A stretch of DNA of 64,000 nt, taken from positions 35,055 through 99,054 of the forward strand of contig DGYK01000020.1 of NCBI GenBank assembly GCA_002398365.1. The letters run 5' to 3'. The notes under the pieces are model-generated. The model saw only the letters and a program-made list of their open reading frames with translations. It made no database searches and was not told the origin of the DNA. The translations under genes and the position numbers were made by a program. Positions 1-8,517 of this stretch are shown here, in pieces. This DNA is from Flammeovirgaceae bacterium UBA5008. Its GTDB lineage: Bacteria > Bacteroidota > Bacteroidia > Cytophagales > Cyclobacteriaceae. The stretch's first letter is position 1. The number at the start of each line of letters is the position of its first letter.

Positions 1-32
1 TACACAGGGAATCTCCGGAGATTCCCTGTGTA
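1..32. repeat. Perfect 32-bp palindrome at the window edge
   Basis: Bases 1-16 are the exact reverse complement of bases 17-32, with no spacer. The palindrome lies inside the 3'-most visible part of the truncated decarboxylase gene and changes its predicted peptide to GISGDSLC, a segment that does not resemble the paralogue next door. A perfect spacerless palindrome at the extreme end of a sequence is typical of a fold-back assembly or library artefact at a contig end. A genuine palindrome remains possible. Confidence 0.8.
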
Positions 33-232
33 GGGCAACCACCATGATTGGCATTTTGAAGCATGGCATACAAGAAAGGAGATTGCTGTACACCTTCTTT
101 CTGGAAAATGCGCGGGTCCATCGATGAGATGGGCAAGCCCATCACTTTGCTTTTGCCAAAGCGCACATTACGATCAAATGCCTTTTTAATCGTGTTTCGT
201 ATTTCAGACGCGGGGAGACGTTTCCAATACAT
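1..232 (-). CDS. PLP-dependent decarboxylase paralogue, 3' end outside the window
   Basis: From an ATG at 232 the minus strand encodes 77 residues before the window ends. The N-terminus MYWKRLPASEIRNTIKKAF aligns residue for residue with the start of the complete decarboxylase immediately upstream (MYWKRLTKEQISERVFQAL). Shared elements continue: a KVMGLP/KIMGVP block, a D-R/S-R-x-F block and an AMLQNANHGGC / AMLENPNHIGC block. It is therefore the N-terminal part of a tandem duplicate of that enzyme. The stop codon of the upstream gene lies only 3 bases before this start, so the two are almost certainly cotranscribed. The last 8-10 residues fall in a perfect palindrome and may be artefactual. 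Catalytic residues are outside the window, so activity cannot be judged. Confidence 0.8.
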   Translation of the reverse strand, partial: MYWKRLPASEIRNTIKKAFDRNVRFGKSKVMGLPISSMDPRIFQKEGVQQSPFLYAMLQNANHGGCPTQGISGDSLC

Positions 233-235
233 AGG

Positions 236-1444
236 TTAATGATCTATAAAGGCATCGATTAGAGCATTGTCTACATGATCCATCACAATCACGCGCCACC
301 ACTTTGGATTTTCAGTGTCATCGGGCACCAGCCCGTAGTGACTTTCAATTTGCCGCGTCATATGTTTGTTTTTGATTGCCACGATGTTCATTCCAGCTTC
401 ATGAAAGTATTCAATGTGTTTTGCATCGAGTGCTTCACACAGTTGGCGGGTGCGAATAAAAATACGTTGCATTTTGTAATTCAGTCCTTTTGATCCCAGC
501 GTTTTCAACAACATCCAAATGGCGATGGCGTTCGCTCCAGATCGGCTTCCAATAATGGTGTGATCTTTTCCGGCCACATAGCGAGCTTCTTCCGTTAAAG
601 CAAAATCCATATATCCCTTTCGAATCATGAACAAACTCGTGCCAAATGGAGCTCGCAGAATTTTATATGCATCGGTATTGATGGAAGTGATTTTGGGATT
701 TTTAAAGCTGAGTTTGTGATTGGGTTGCGTAAACGGATAGATAAAACCGCCAATGCCCGCATCTACATGAATTTTATAAGGCACGTTTTGTTCCTCCAGT
801 TGAGCGCATACTAAATCCGGATCATCCACCGATCCAAATATTTCAGTGCCCATGTTCAAGACAACAATAAAGTAGAGGATACCGCGATCTTTGGCGGAAA
901 TAATTTGTTGCCTCAAATGCTCTTTATCAATTTTTCGAGTGGACGTGTTTACATTGACTACGATCGGGCGAATATCAAGCAGGTCGCATCCTTTGATAAT
1001 CGAGATACTACTGTCTTCTGAGAAGAGTACTCCAATTTCAGAGGCGCGGCAGCGATAGGTTTGTGTGAAATAATTTCGGTATATCCACAGTGCCTCCATA
1101 TTGCTCTCTGTACCGCCACCTGCAATGTATCCGTCTTGCTGGTTCGGTAGGCCTTGCATGATTTTTTCTGCGCAGAGTTTGATGGCTTCACATTCAATTT
1201 CGTGCGTGCCACTAAAAAACGATTCTGATTTTTTATCGATCGTGTGGCACCCAATGTGATTGGGGTTTTCGAGCATGGCGCTCAATAATGGATCTCCCTC
1301 AGCTACTTTGTGATAGAATACCCGCGAATCCAAAAAGGATCCCGGCACACCCATAATCTTGTTGCGTTTGTAGGAAACGTTTTTCTTCAACGCCTGAAAA
1401 ACGCGCTCACTAATTTGTTCTTTGGTAAGCCGTTTCCAGTACAT
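236..1444 (-). CDS. Group II pyridoxal-phosphate-dependent amino acid decarboxylase
   Basis: This 402-residue protein has the fold-type I PLP decarboxylase layout of glutamate, tyrosine and histidine decarboxylases. Visible motifs are GGGTESNMEALW near residue 110 (cofactor phosphate binding), HVDAGIGGF with the pyridine-nitrogen Asp at D228, and TDAYKILRAPFGTS, where K261 should be the Schiff-base lysine. Family enzymes convert an amino acid to its amine plus CO2; the substrate cannot be told from sequence. It is shorter than most glutamate decarboxylases (about 460). It sits between an acetyltransferase gene (9-base gap upstream) and a second decarboxylase copy (3-base gap downstream), an arrangement that would fit decarboxylation coupled to amine acylation. 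That coupling is inference. Confidence 0.85.
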   Translation of the reverse strand: MYWKRLTKEQISERVFQALKKNVSYKRNKIMGVPGSFLDSRVFYHKVAEGDPLLSAMLENPNHIGCHTIDKKSESFFSGTHEIECEAIKLCAEKIMQGLPNQQDGYIAGGGTESNMEALWIYRNYFTQTYRCRASEIGVLFSEDSSISIIKGCDLLDIRPIVVNVNTSTRKIDKEHLRQQIISAKDRGILYFIVVLNMGTEIFGSVDDPDLVCAQLEEQNVPYKIHVDAGIGGFIYPFTQPNHKLSFKNPKITSINTDAYKILRAPFGTSLFMIRKGYMDFALTEEARYVAGKDHTIIGSRSGANAIAIWMLLKTLGSKGLNYKMQRIFIRTRQLCEALDAKHIEYFHEAGMNIVAIKNKHMTRQIESHYGLVPDDTENPKWWRVIVMDHVDNALIDAFIDH

Positions 1445-1453
1445 ACGCTCTGT

Positions 1454-2128
1454 TTAGTTGAGGAGGCTTTTTTCCATCAGTACACAAGATAGAGACTGAT
1501 CTTCAATGTTGCCAAATATGGCTTGACCATCAAACAAAAACTCACGATACAAAATACTGGCATACGGTGTAAAAGCGTAGCGTCTTCTCACACCATTCTG
1601 TGATAACCGACCAGTAACTTCCGTAATCATTTTTTTATAATCTTTTGCCTTAGCTAACTCTAGCGATTGCCCGAAAAGAAGGAAAGCTACTTTTGTACCT
1701 TGGTATTCGGGATGCACGCCAGTAACAAAAGAGACCACTACTTCTCCGTAGGCTGTAATTTTTTTATCGGCAATGTATTTGCTTTGCAATTGCCCAAGCA
1801 TTTCAAAAATGGGTAAGAAATTTTGATGAGCGGTGATATCAAACTGAATTTCATCAAGCGCATCTTGTAAAATGGTGAAACCGGCAATTTCGTTCGTACT
1901 CTCATCAATCGCTACCAGTCCCATTCCTTGTTCAATTGCTTGCTGGCAGCATACGAGTGCAAACGGTATAAATTCTTCTTTTTGAATTCCGAGCTGCCGC
2001 ACCATCGGTTCACGTTGAAAGCTTCTTGCAAAGCACTCAGCCGCTGCCTGTAAATCGCTCGATTCCATTATGCGATAATGAATTCCTTCCTCAACTAAAG
2101 TTTGTGATAAAATTGATGTTTCTTTCAT
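1454..2128 (-). CDS. GNAT-family N-acetyltransferase
   Basis: The 224-residue product has a GNAT core: a beta-strand pair around residues 70-90 (GLVAIDES...IAGFTIL), then the acetyl-CoA loop V-H-P-E-Y-Q-G-T-K-V-A at residues 138-148, matching the Q/R-x-x-G-x-G/A consensus loosely. It should transfer an acyl group from acyl-CoA to an amine; the acceptor is unknown. It is the first gene of an operon with two tandem PLP decarboxylases, so an amine made by those enzymes is a reasonable candidate acceptor (inference). It has no signal peptide or membrane segment and is probably cytosolic. A Bacteroidota-type -7 box lies about 50 bases upstream of the ATG. Confidence 0.75.
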   Translation of the reverse strand: MKETSILSQTLVEEGIHYRIMESSDLQAAAECFARSFQREPMVRQLGIQKEEFIPFALVCCQQAIEQGMGLVAIDESTNEIAGFTILQDALDEIQFDITAHQNFLPIFEMLGQLQSKYIADKKITAYGEVVVSFVTGVHPEYQGTKVAFLLFGQSLELAKAKDYKKMITEVTGRLSQNGVRRRYAFTPYASILYREFLFDGQAIFGNIEDQSLSCVLMEKSLLN

Positions 2129-2175
2129 GGAAAAGATTTATTTTAATATTGACTTCCCGTTATTTTTTCGGGGCG

Positions 2176-2183
2176 CAAATATA
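2176..2183 (-). promoter_or_regulatory. Candidate -7 box (TATATTTG) for the GNAT-decarboxylase operon
   Basis: The minus strand reads TATATTTG, an exact match to the Bacteroidota -7 consensus TAnnTTTG, 48 bases before the acetyltransferase start. No -33 TTG is seen at the usual spacing, so support rests on one element and its position. Confidence 0.4.
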
Positions 2184-2300
2184 CAATACAATTAATGGAT
2201 TGATAGATAGATGTGACTATTTCACGATTCATGTACATTTTGAAAGAATACGACCATACGACCATAATTAGATGACTTAAAATCGGAATAGCTACAGCGA

Positions 2301-5300
2301 ATGAAAGATCTTCCCCCCGATGCTATTGTTTTAAAAGAGAACTCCTTTTGGTCGGTTTACCGCTGGAAGAGTGCCGAATGGGACCAAGTCGTAGTTCTAA
2401 AGTTATTAAACCCTACAAGTGTAAGAAATGGTCACCTCAAGCAGTTGACAGATGAGTTTAATGTCACACGCCAACTCGATCTGCCTTTTGTCCGCAAGGC
2501 ATTAGAGAAACTGAAGCTCAATAATCGGGAGGGACTTGTGTTGGAATATGTGCCCGGTAAAACACTGAAAGAGTGGATTAAGAAGAATGGTGGCCTGGAC
2601 ATAAAAAGATTCCTTGAGTTATCCATTCAGTTGACAGATCAATTGTTTCAGATTCATGAAAAAGGGTTTTATCACCGGGATATCAATCCTGAAAACATCA
2701 TTGTAAATGATTCACTTACATCGTCTACGTATATTGATTTTGATCTAGCGACACCATTTGGTGTATTGCGTGAGCAGCCTGTAAAAGAATCATTAGAAGG
2801 CACATTGGCTTATCTCTCTCCTGAGCAAACCGGACGAACCAACCGAAAGATAGATTACCGCACCGACTTGTATTCACTGGGTATTACCTTCTATGAATGC
2901 ATGACGGGTCAACTTCCGTTTTCATTTGTCGACCCTACTGAAATGATTCACGCTCACTTGGCAATTGAGCCCCAAAGTGTGTATGAATTAAAGAGCGAAG
3001 TTCCGATGATGATTTCGCTGATCATTAAAAAAATGATGGCGAAGAATGCTGAAATGCGCTATCAGTCTTTGGAAGGTGTAAAATATGATTTGGTAAAATG
3101 TAAATCGCAGCTCGAGCAAACAGGCACAATCAGTGAGTTTCCCTTAGCAGAGAGTGATCATTTTGGTCGCTTTAATATTCCTCATCTTTTGCTGGGTCGC
3201 GAACGCGAAACCGCAATACTTCGCGAAATGCTGGCTCGAGTTATTCAAAGTTCCTCTTGTGAAATCTTAATTATTACTGGCGAGGCAGGATCTGGCAAAT
3301 CAACACTGGCCGCACATCTGCATCCGTATTTGCTGGAGCACCATGGCTACTTTGTTTCCGGCAAATACGATATCCCCCAGTTGAGCTCACCGTATAGCGC
3401 CATTATATCCGCATTCAAAGGATTAACCAATATTCTTTTGAGCGAACCGGAAGAATCTATTCAAGAGTGGAAAGAAGTATTGAATCGGGCCGTAGGTGAT
3501 TCTGGAAATGTGCTGACAGAAGTAATTCCTGAACTGCAGCTGATTCTTGGCCCACAACCACAACTTACTCAACTCGGATCGCGCGAAGCAGGCTTCCGAT
3601 TTAACTATGTCTTCACCAACTTTATAAAAACAATAAGTGCCAAACATCCGCTGGTTTTGTTTTTGGATGATTTGCAATGGGCAGACGAAGCTTCGTTGAT
3701 ATTGATCAAAGCCATTCTCACGGAAAAAGATTTAGGAAAGGTATTTTTGATTGCTACCTGCCGAGAAGAAGAAAGAACCGCTAACACACAATTGGTTGCC
3801 ATCTTAAATGATATTGAAAAAAGTAAACCAATCGAATATTTGTCGCTAGTACCTTTGCCCTTGGAGGCAATTCAGCAGATCGTATTAGAAACCATCAACT
3901 GCACAATTAGTCAGGCGCATGCGCTGGCACAAGTTGTGCAGCGTAAAACACTGGGTAACGCTTTTTTTGTTAATCAGTTTTTAAAGTCTCTATACGAGCG
4001 AAATTACCTCCGTTGGCAAAATGCTGTGGGGTGGACATGGAACGAAACGGAAATCGAAAATCTCACCATTACAGATAATGTAGTAGAGCTGCTTTGTCAG
4101 TCCATTCGAAAAATGGAACTCAACACGCAACAAGCGTTGATGGTAGCCTCTTGCATTGGTCGTGACTTTTCAGTGTATCAGTTGGCCAGCGTATTGGAAA
4201 ATCACGATCAGGTAATTCTGGCTTTTTTACAGGATGCCATCAAAAACGGTTTGATTACCTACGCTGCGATTGGCCGGGTTATGAATCAAAACGAATCACA
4301 AAAATTCCGGTTCACCCACGACCGCATTCAACAAGCTTCCTATTCGTTGTTGGAGGAAGAACAAAAACAGCATTGGCATTATAAAATTGCCATGAATCTG
4401 GTGCAGTTTCAATCGGAAGATACTGACCAGCATCTCTTTGAAATTGTCAACCATATTCGCTTATCTAAAGCACTGATTCGGGATGATAAGTTGAAGCAAC
4501 AAGTAGCTCGATTTAATTTGGATGCTGGACTGCGAGCGAAACGCTCGGTGGCATTCCCTCAGGCGAATGAATATTTTCAGGACGCATGGTTTTGGCTTCA
4601 ACCCTTCAAGCCATGGAAAACCGATTACCAACTCACCTTGCAGTTGTTTAATGAGATTGCTGATACCTCTTATTTGGTGGGCAATTTCGAAAGAATGGAA
4701 TATGCCATTGCCGAGGTTTTAAACCACACCTCATCACTTCTCGATAAAATCAAAGCCTATGAGGTAAAGATTCATTATTACCAATCGCGGAATAAATTAG
4801 TGGAAGCGGTTACATTGGCAATCGATGTGGCGGCCATGTTAGGTGTTCATTTCCCTGCACACCCTAATAAACTAAATATTCTAACTTCGCTTTTCACACT
4901 CCAATTTTCGTTGGCCCGTAAAAGCTATGGAGCTTTGGTGCAATTGCCGGCCATGAAGAACGAAAAAATACTGGCCGCTATGCGCATTTTAGTGAGTGTG
5001 AATAGTGCTGCCTATTTTGCAAACCCCAATCTTTTTCCGCTCCTGGTTTTTAAGCAAGTAGAACTTTCATTGAGGTATGGCAATTGCGAGTATTCACCAT
5101 TTGCTTATGCCTCTTTCGGTGTGGTAAAGACAGGCGTCTTAGGAGATATTGAAGCAGGATACAGATTAGGACAAGTGGCCGAGAAACTTCTGGACCAATT
5201 TCCTTCTAAAAGCTTGCGTGTGCGCACCATGATTGTGATCAATGGATTTCTCAATCATTGGAAGATACATCCTGGTCATTTTGTGCTGGCGCTCCCTACT

Positions 5301-7583
5301 TACTTTGATGCAGCCAAAGAATCCGGTGACATTGAGTATGCTGCATTGTGCTTGTTTAATCAAACCCTCTATAGTTTTTGCTTGAGCCAGTCACTGATGC
5401 GACTTGAGCAAGAGGCAGCTCAGCGCGATGAGATCATTCAATCTTACAACCAAAACACACCATTAATTTTTAATAAGATTTTTTTACAAACAGTAATCAA
5501 CTTACGCGGTGGCGCATTAAATCCCACAGAACTCATTGGCAGAGGTTACGATGAGTCGGTGATGATTGAGATCCATCAGCAGGCAAATGACAAATCTTCT
5601 TTGTTCGCGTGCTACATGCAAAAAGCCTACCTCCACTTTTTGTTTTATCAACACGAACATGCACTCACTTATATCAATAAAGCAGAGCGGTATATTGAGA
5701 GCGCAATTGCCTCAATTATGTATCCGGTTTATTTCTTTTATGAGGCATTGATTTATGCAGCGCAAGCGAAAAGTAAAGAGGCTTCTTCCACCGTAATTAA
5801 ACGCGTTAAGGAAAACCTGCGAAAAATGGAAAAGTGGGCAAAGCTTTCTCCAGAGCATCATGGCCATCGGCATCAGTTGTTATTGGCTGAATACTATCGC
5901 CTGCAAGGCAAAGGATATGAAGCGACCACCTGCTATGAAGAAGCGGCAAGACGTGCCAGCGAAAATCAATTTATTCAAGAGGCAGCACTTGCTTATGAGT
6001 TAGCTGGGAAATATTACTTGGAACAAAATCGAGAATCTATTGCGGTATATAATTTGGAAAGCGCTGTACGCGCTTATGCCCAATGGGGCGCTATTGAGAA
6101 AGTAAAACATCTTACTGCTCAGTTTGGGAAACTTTTGCGCTATAGGCGAGTAGATGAATATACTGTATTTGAAAACAATGATTCGTTGCGCCTCAACAAC
6201 AGTCAGGCGCTGGATTTAAATACAGTAGTAAAAGCCAATCAAGCCATCTCCCAAGAACTGGTATTGGGTGCACTGCTTGAAAAAATGATGGTAATTGTTG
6301 AACAAAGTGCTGGTGCGCAACGTGGTGCATTAATCGATAATGACAACAATCAACTCAAAGTTTTGGTAGATCGCCATGCTATGATGCATAGCCCATTGGA
6401 GTTGGCGAAGGACTTACCCTTGTCGGTGATTCATTACGTGGCACGTACTAAGAAAAGTTTGGTTTTTGGCAATGCGTATAAAGACCTGCAGTTTGGCAAT
6501 GACGAGTACATCATTCGTGAGCAACCCAAATCGATTCTGTGTTATCCTGTTATTCGAAAAGGTAAACTAAGTTGCATTTTTTATCTGGAGAATAATTTAG
6601 CCTACGATACATTCACCGCACAACGATTAGAATTGCTGGATATCTTAGCTCCCCAGATGGCCATCTCCATTGAAAATGCATTGCTCTATGAAAATCTGGA
6701 AGCGAAAGTGAAGATGCGGACCGAAGAAATTCAGGTGAAAAACGAAAAACTCGAACAACAGAAAGCCGAGATTGGTTATCAGCGCGATCGATTAGAAGAT
6801 GCACAGAAAGAAATCATTTTCAAAAATGAAGAACTACAAAAAGTGAATTCGAATTTGGAGTTGATTGTGGAAGAGCGCACGCGCGAATTGATGGTAACTT
6901 TAGAGAAACTAAAAGAAAGCAACAAAGAACTCGATACGTTTATCTACCGCGCATCGCACGATTTGAAAGGCCCTATCCTTCGTATTCAAGGCCTTACCAT
7001 GATCACGCAGCGCGAACCTGATCCGGCCCTGCAAAAATTAAATATTAACCGGATTGAGTTTACTGCTATTGAAATGGGCCGCGTCCTTTCTAAACTGCTA
7101 AATATTCACCAAGTATTTAAAGATGAAATTGAAAAAACCAAAGTCAACTTTGAACAGTTGATCAGCGATGTATCCAAAACGCTACAACCCTTGATTTGGG
7201 AGAACACCGACTTTTTGGTAGCCGATATTCCAAATGAACTTGTATTCTATTCAGACATTCAATTTCTAAAGACAATTTTAGAAAACCTGATTGAAAACTC
7301 GATTGTGTTTCGGAAAGAAGGAGTTGATTTGAAAATCAAAGTCACAATTAGCATGCAGAATGACCAACTGATTCTGTCAGTACGTGACAATGGCTCCGGA
7401 ATCAATCCGGAAATCAAAAATCAATTGTTTAATATGTTTTACCGCGGATCAGAAAAATCCATTGGCAATGGTTTGGGATTGTACCTCGTCAAGAAAGCCA
7501 CCGAAAAATTAGGAGGGGAAGTACACATTCAAAGCACGCAGTACGAGTTTACTGAAGTAACAGTAAGCATTCCTATGACTTAA
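2301..7583 (+). CDS. Ser/Thr kinase - AAA ATPase - GAF - histidine kinase fusion protein
   Basis: This 1760-residue protein has, in order: a Hanks-type kinase domain (about 1-270) with VLK, catalytic HRD at 125-127 (HRDINPEN), and SPEQ in the activation segment; an AAA/NACHT-like ATPase with Walker A GEAGSGKST (K333) and Walker B LVLFLDDLQW (D456/D457); a long helical TPR-like region (about 700-1290); a GAF domain (about 1310-1470); a coiled coil; and a histidine kinase with H-box SHDLKGP (H1553), N-box ENLIEN and G-boxes DNGSGI and GNGLGL. Such kinase-ATPase-histidine kinase giants are known in cyanobacteria (HstK type) and other bacteria. The metal-binding DFG motif reads DFD at 146-148, and no glycine-rich loop is obvious, so Ser/Thr kinase activity is uncertain. 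No receiver domain or membrane span is present, so it is a soluble sensor whose partner lies elsewhere. Its stop overlaps the convergent scpA stop by 4 bases. Confidence 0.9.
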   Translation: MKDLPPDAIVLKENSFWSVYRWKSAEWDQVVVLKLLNPTSVRNGHLKQLTDEFNVTRQLDLPFVRKALEKLKLNNREGLVLEYVPGKTLKEWIKKNGGLDIKRFLELSIQLTDQLFQIHEKGFYHRDINPENIIVNDSLTSSTYIDFDLATPFGVLREQPVKESLEGTLAYLSPEQTGRTNRKIDYRTDLYSLGITFYECMTGQLPFSFVDPTEMIHAHLAIEPQSVYELKSEVPMMISLIIKKMMAKNAEMRYQSLEGVKYDLVKCKSQLEQTGTISEFPLAESDHFGRFNIPHLLLGRERETAILREMLARVIQSSSCEILIITGEAGSGKSTLAAHLHPYLLEHHGYFVSGKYDIPQLSSPYSAIISAFKGLTNILLSEPEESIQEWKEVLNRAVGDSGNVLTEVIPELQLILGPQPQLTQLGSREAGFRFNYVFTNFIKTISAKHPLVLFLDDLQWADEASLILIKAILTEKDLGKVFLIATCREEERTANTQLVAILNDIEKSKPIEYLSLVPLPLEAIQQIVLETINCTISQAHALAQVVQRKTLGNAFFVNQFLKSLYERNYLRWQNAVGWTWNETEIENLTITDNVVELLCQSIRKMELNTQQALMVASCIGRDFSVYQLASVLENHDQVILAFLQDAIKNGLITYAAIGRVMNQNESQKFRFTHDRIQQASYSLLEEEQKQHWHYKIAMNLVQFQSEDTDQHLFEIVNHIRLSKALIRDDKLKQQVARFNLDAGLRAKRSVAFPQANEYFQDAWFWLQPFKPWKTDYQLTLQLFNEIADTSYLVGNFERMEYAIAEVLNHTSSLLDKIKAYEVKIHYYQSRNKLVEAVTLAIDVAAMLGVHFPAHPNKLNILTSLFTLQFSLARKSYGALVQLPAMKNEKILAAMRILVSVNSAAYFANPNLFPLLVFKQVELSLRYGNCEYSPFAYASFGVVKTGVLGDIEAGYRLGQVAEKLLDQFPSKSLRVRTMIVINGFLNHWKIHPGHFVLALPTYFDAAKESGDIEYAALCLFNQTLYSFCLSQSLMRLEQEAAQRDEIIQSYNQNTPLIFNKIFLQTVINLRGGALNPTELIGRGYDESVMIEIHQQANDKSSLFACYMQKAYLHFLFYQHEHALTYINKAERYIESAIASIMYPVYFFYEALIYAAQAKSKEASSTVIKRVKENLRKMEKWAKLSPEHHGHRHQLLLAEYYRLQGKGYEATTCYEEAARRASENQFIQEAALAYELAGKYYLEQNRESIAVYNLESAVRAYAQWGAIEKVKHLTAQFGKLLRYRRVDEYTVFENNDSLRLNNSQALDLNTVVKANQAISQELVLGALLEKMMVIVEQSAGAQRGALIDNDNNQLKVLVDRHAMMHSPLELAKDLPLSVIHYVARTKKSLVFGNAYKDLQFGNDEYIIREQPKSILCYPVIRKGKLSCIFYLENNLAYDTFTAQRLELLDILAPQMAISIENALLYENLEAKVKMRTEEIQVKNEKLEQQKAEIGYQRDRLEDAQKEIIFKNEELQKVNSNLELIVEERTRELMVTLEKLKESNKELDTFIYRASHDLKGPILRIQGLTMITQREPDPALQKLNINRIEFTAIEMGRVLSKLLNIHQVFKDEIEKTKVNFEQLISDVSKTLQPLIWENTDFLVADIPNELVFYSDIQFLKTILENLIENSIVFRKEGVDLKIKVTISMQNDQLILSVRDNGSGINPEIKNQLFNMFYRGSEKSIGNGLGLYLVKKATEKLGGEVHIQSTQYEFTEVTVSIPMT

Positions 7584-8365
7584 CTTTCAGAAGGTACGTC
7601 AGAAGGTATTTCAGAGGACACTTCTTCATGTCGCATCACCCAGAAATTATTAAAACCTTCGCCTTGCTGAATGTTGATAAAGCCATTGGCCAACAATTCT
7701 AAAATGGAAAGGAAGTTAAAAATTAAAGCAATTCGAGTGGGCGCATTTTCAAACAACTCAATAAAGGCAACGCGTGGCTTGCTATTGATTTGCTCTAATA
7801 TATATTGCTTTTGCCCTTCAATGGTGTAAGGGTATTGAATCACCTGATGCACCGGTTTGTTTTTTTCCTCTTCCTGCCGCTTCAGCACTTTTTCAAAAAC
7901 TGTTAACAGTTTGAAGAGATCTACATCTTGCAATTCCGCCTCCATGTTGGTGCTTTCGGCCAATTGACGAAGTTCTTTCATCAAATTGCCGCGCTTTTCT
8001 TTCATTAACTCGCTCTCCTCCATCTTGTGGAATTGTTCCACCACAGACTTGTACTTTTTGTACTCCATCAGATGCTTCACCAATTCCTCGCGCGGGTCAA
8101 TTTCGTTGCCTTGTTCATCCAGTTGCGGGCGTGGCAATAACATCTTTGATTTAATCCGCATCAACGTGGCCGCAACTAGAATAAACTCGCTGGCCACCTC
8201 AATATTCATGGTTTCAAGTTGCCGCAAATAGTCCAAAAAATCGTTGGTGATTTTTGAAATCGGGATGTCGTTGATCTCCAATTCATCGCGCTCGATGAAG
8301 AATAGCAGCAAGTCAAAAGGCCCTTCAAACAAAGGCAGGTGAATCTCAAACGGTTTTTGTTCCAT
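7580..8365 (-). CDS. scpA: Segregation and condensation protein A
   Basis: ScpA is the kleisin subunit that bridges SMC and ScpB in the bacterial condensin for chromosome segregation. The N-terminal kleisin signature is clear: FEGPFDLLLFFIERDELEIN, followed by ISKITNDFLDYL and the EFILVAATLMRIKSKMLLP helix, and the C-terminus carries the winged-helix region. The open frame extends to 8383, but I place the start at 8365 (MEQKPFEI) because family members begin there and a TAATTTTG promoter box overlaps the longer start. Length is then about 261 residues, usual for the family. scpB and smc are not in the window. It is convergent with the large kinase fusion gene. Confidence 0.92.
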   Translation of the reverse strand: MEQKPFEIHLPLFEGPFDLLLFFIERDELEINDIPISKITNDFLDYLRQLETMNIEVASEFILVAATLMRIKSKMLLPRPQLDEQGNEIDPREELVKHLMEYKKYKSVVEQFHKMEESELMKEKRGNLMKELRQLAESTNMEAELQDVDLFKLLTVFEKVLKRQEEEKNKPVHQVIQYPYTIEGQKQYILEQINSKPRVAFIELFENAPTRIALIFNFLSILELLANGFINIQQGEGFNNFWVMRHEEVSSEIPSDVPSES

Positions 8366-8380
8366 AAAAATAGTGGACGG

Positions 8381-8388
8381 CAAAATTA
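8381..8388 (-). promoter_or_regulatory. Candidate -7 box (TAATTTTG) for scpA
   Basis: The minus strand reads TAATTTTG, matching TAnnTTTG. The implied transcription start is near 8374, inside the longest reading frame and about 10 bases before the ATG at 8365, which supports the shorter scpA start. No clear -33 element. Confidence 0.4.
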
Positions 8389-8428
8389 TCCAAAACCAAC
8401 TAGAAATCCGTAGTAATTGTTAAATCTG

Positions 8429-8436
8429 TAAATTTG
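8429..8436 (+). promoter_or_regulatory. Candidate -7 box (TAAATTTG) for dxs
   Basis: TAAATTTG is an exact match to the Bacteroidota -7 consensus, 82 bases before the dxs start. It would give a leader of about 75 bases containing repeated CTAAAACA motifs. No well-spaced -33 TTG is visible. Confidence 0.35.
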
Positions 8437-8517
8437 TGGTTAAACCTGCCTAAAACATTCTAAAACACTTACATTGGGATGCTGTTTTAATAGGAAGCTG
8501 CCCAAAACACCTAAAAA

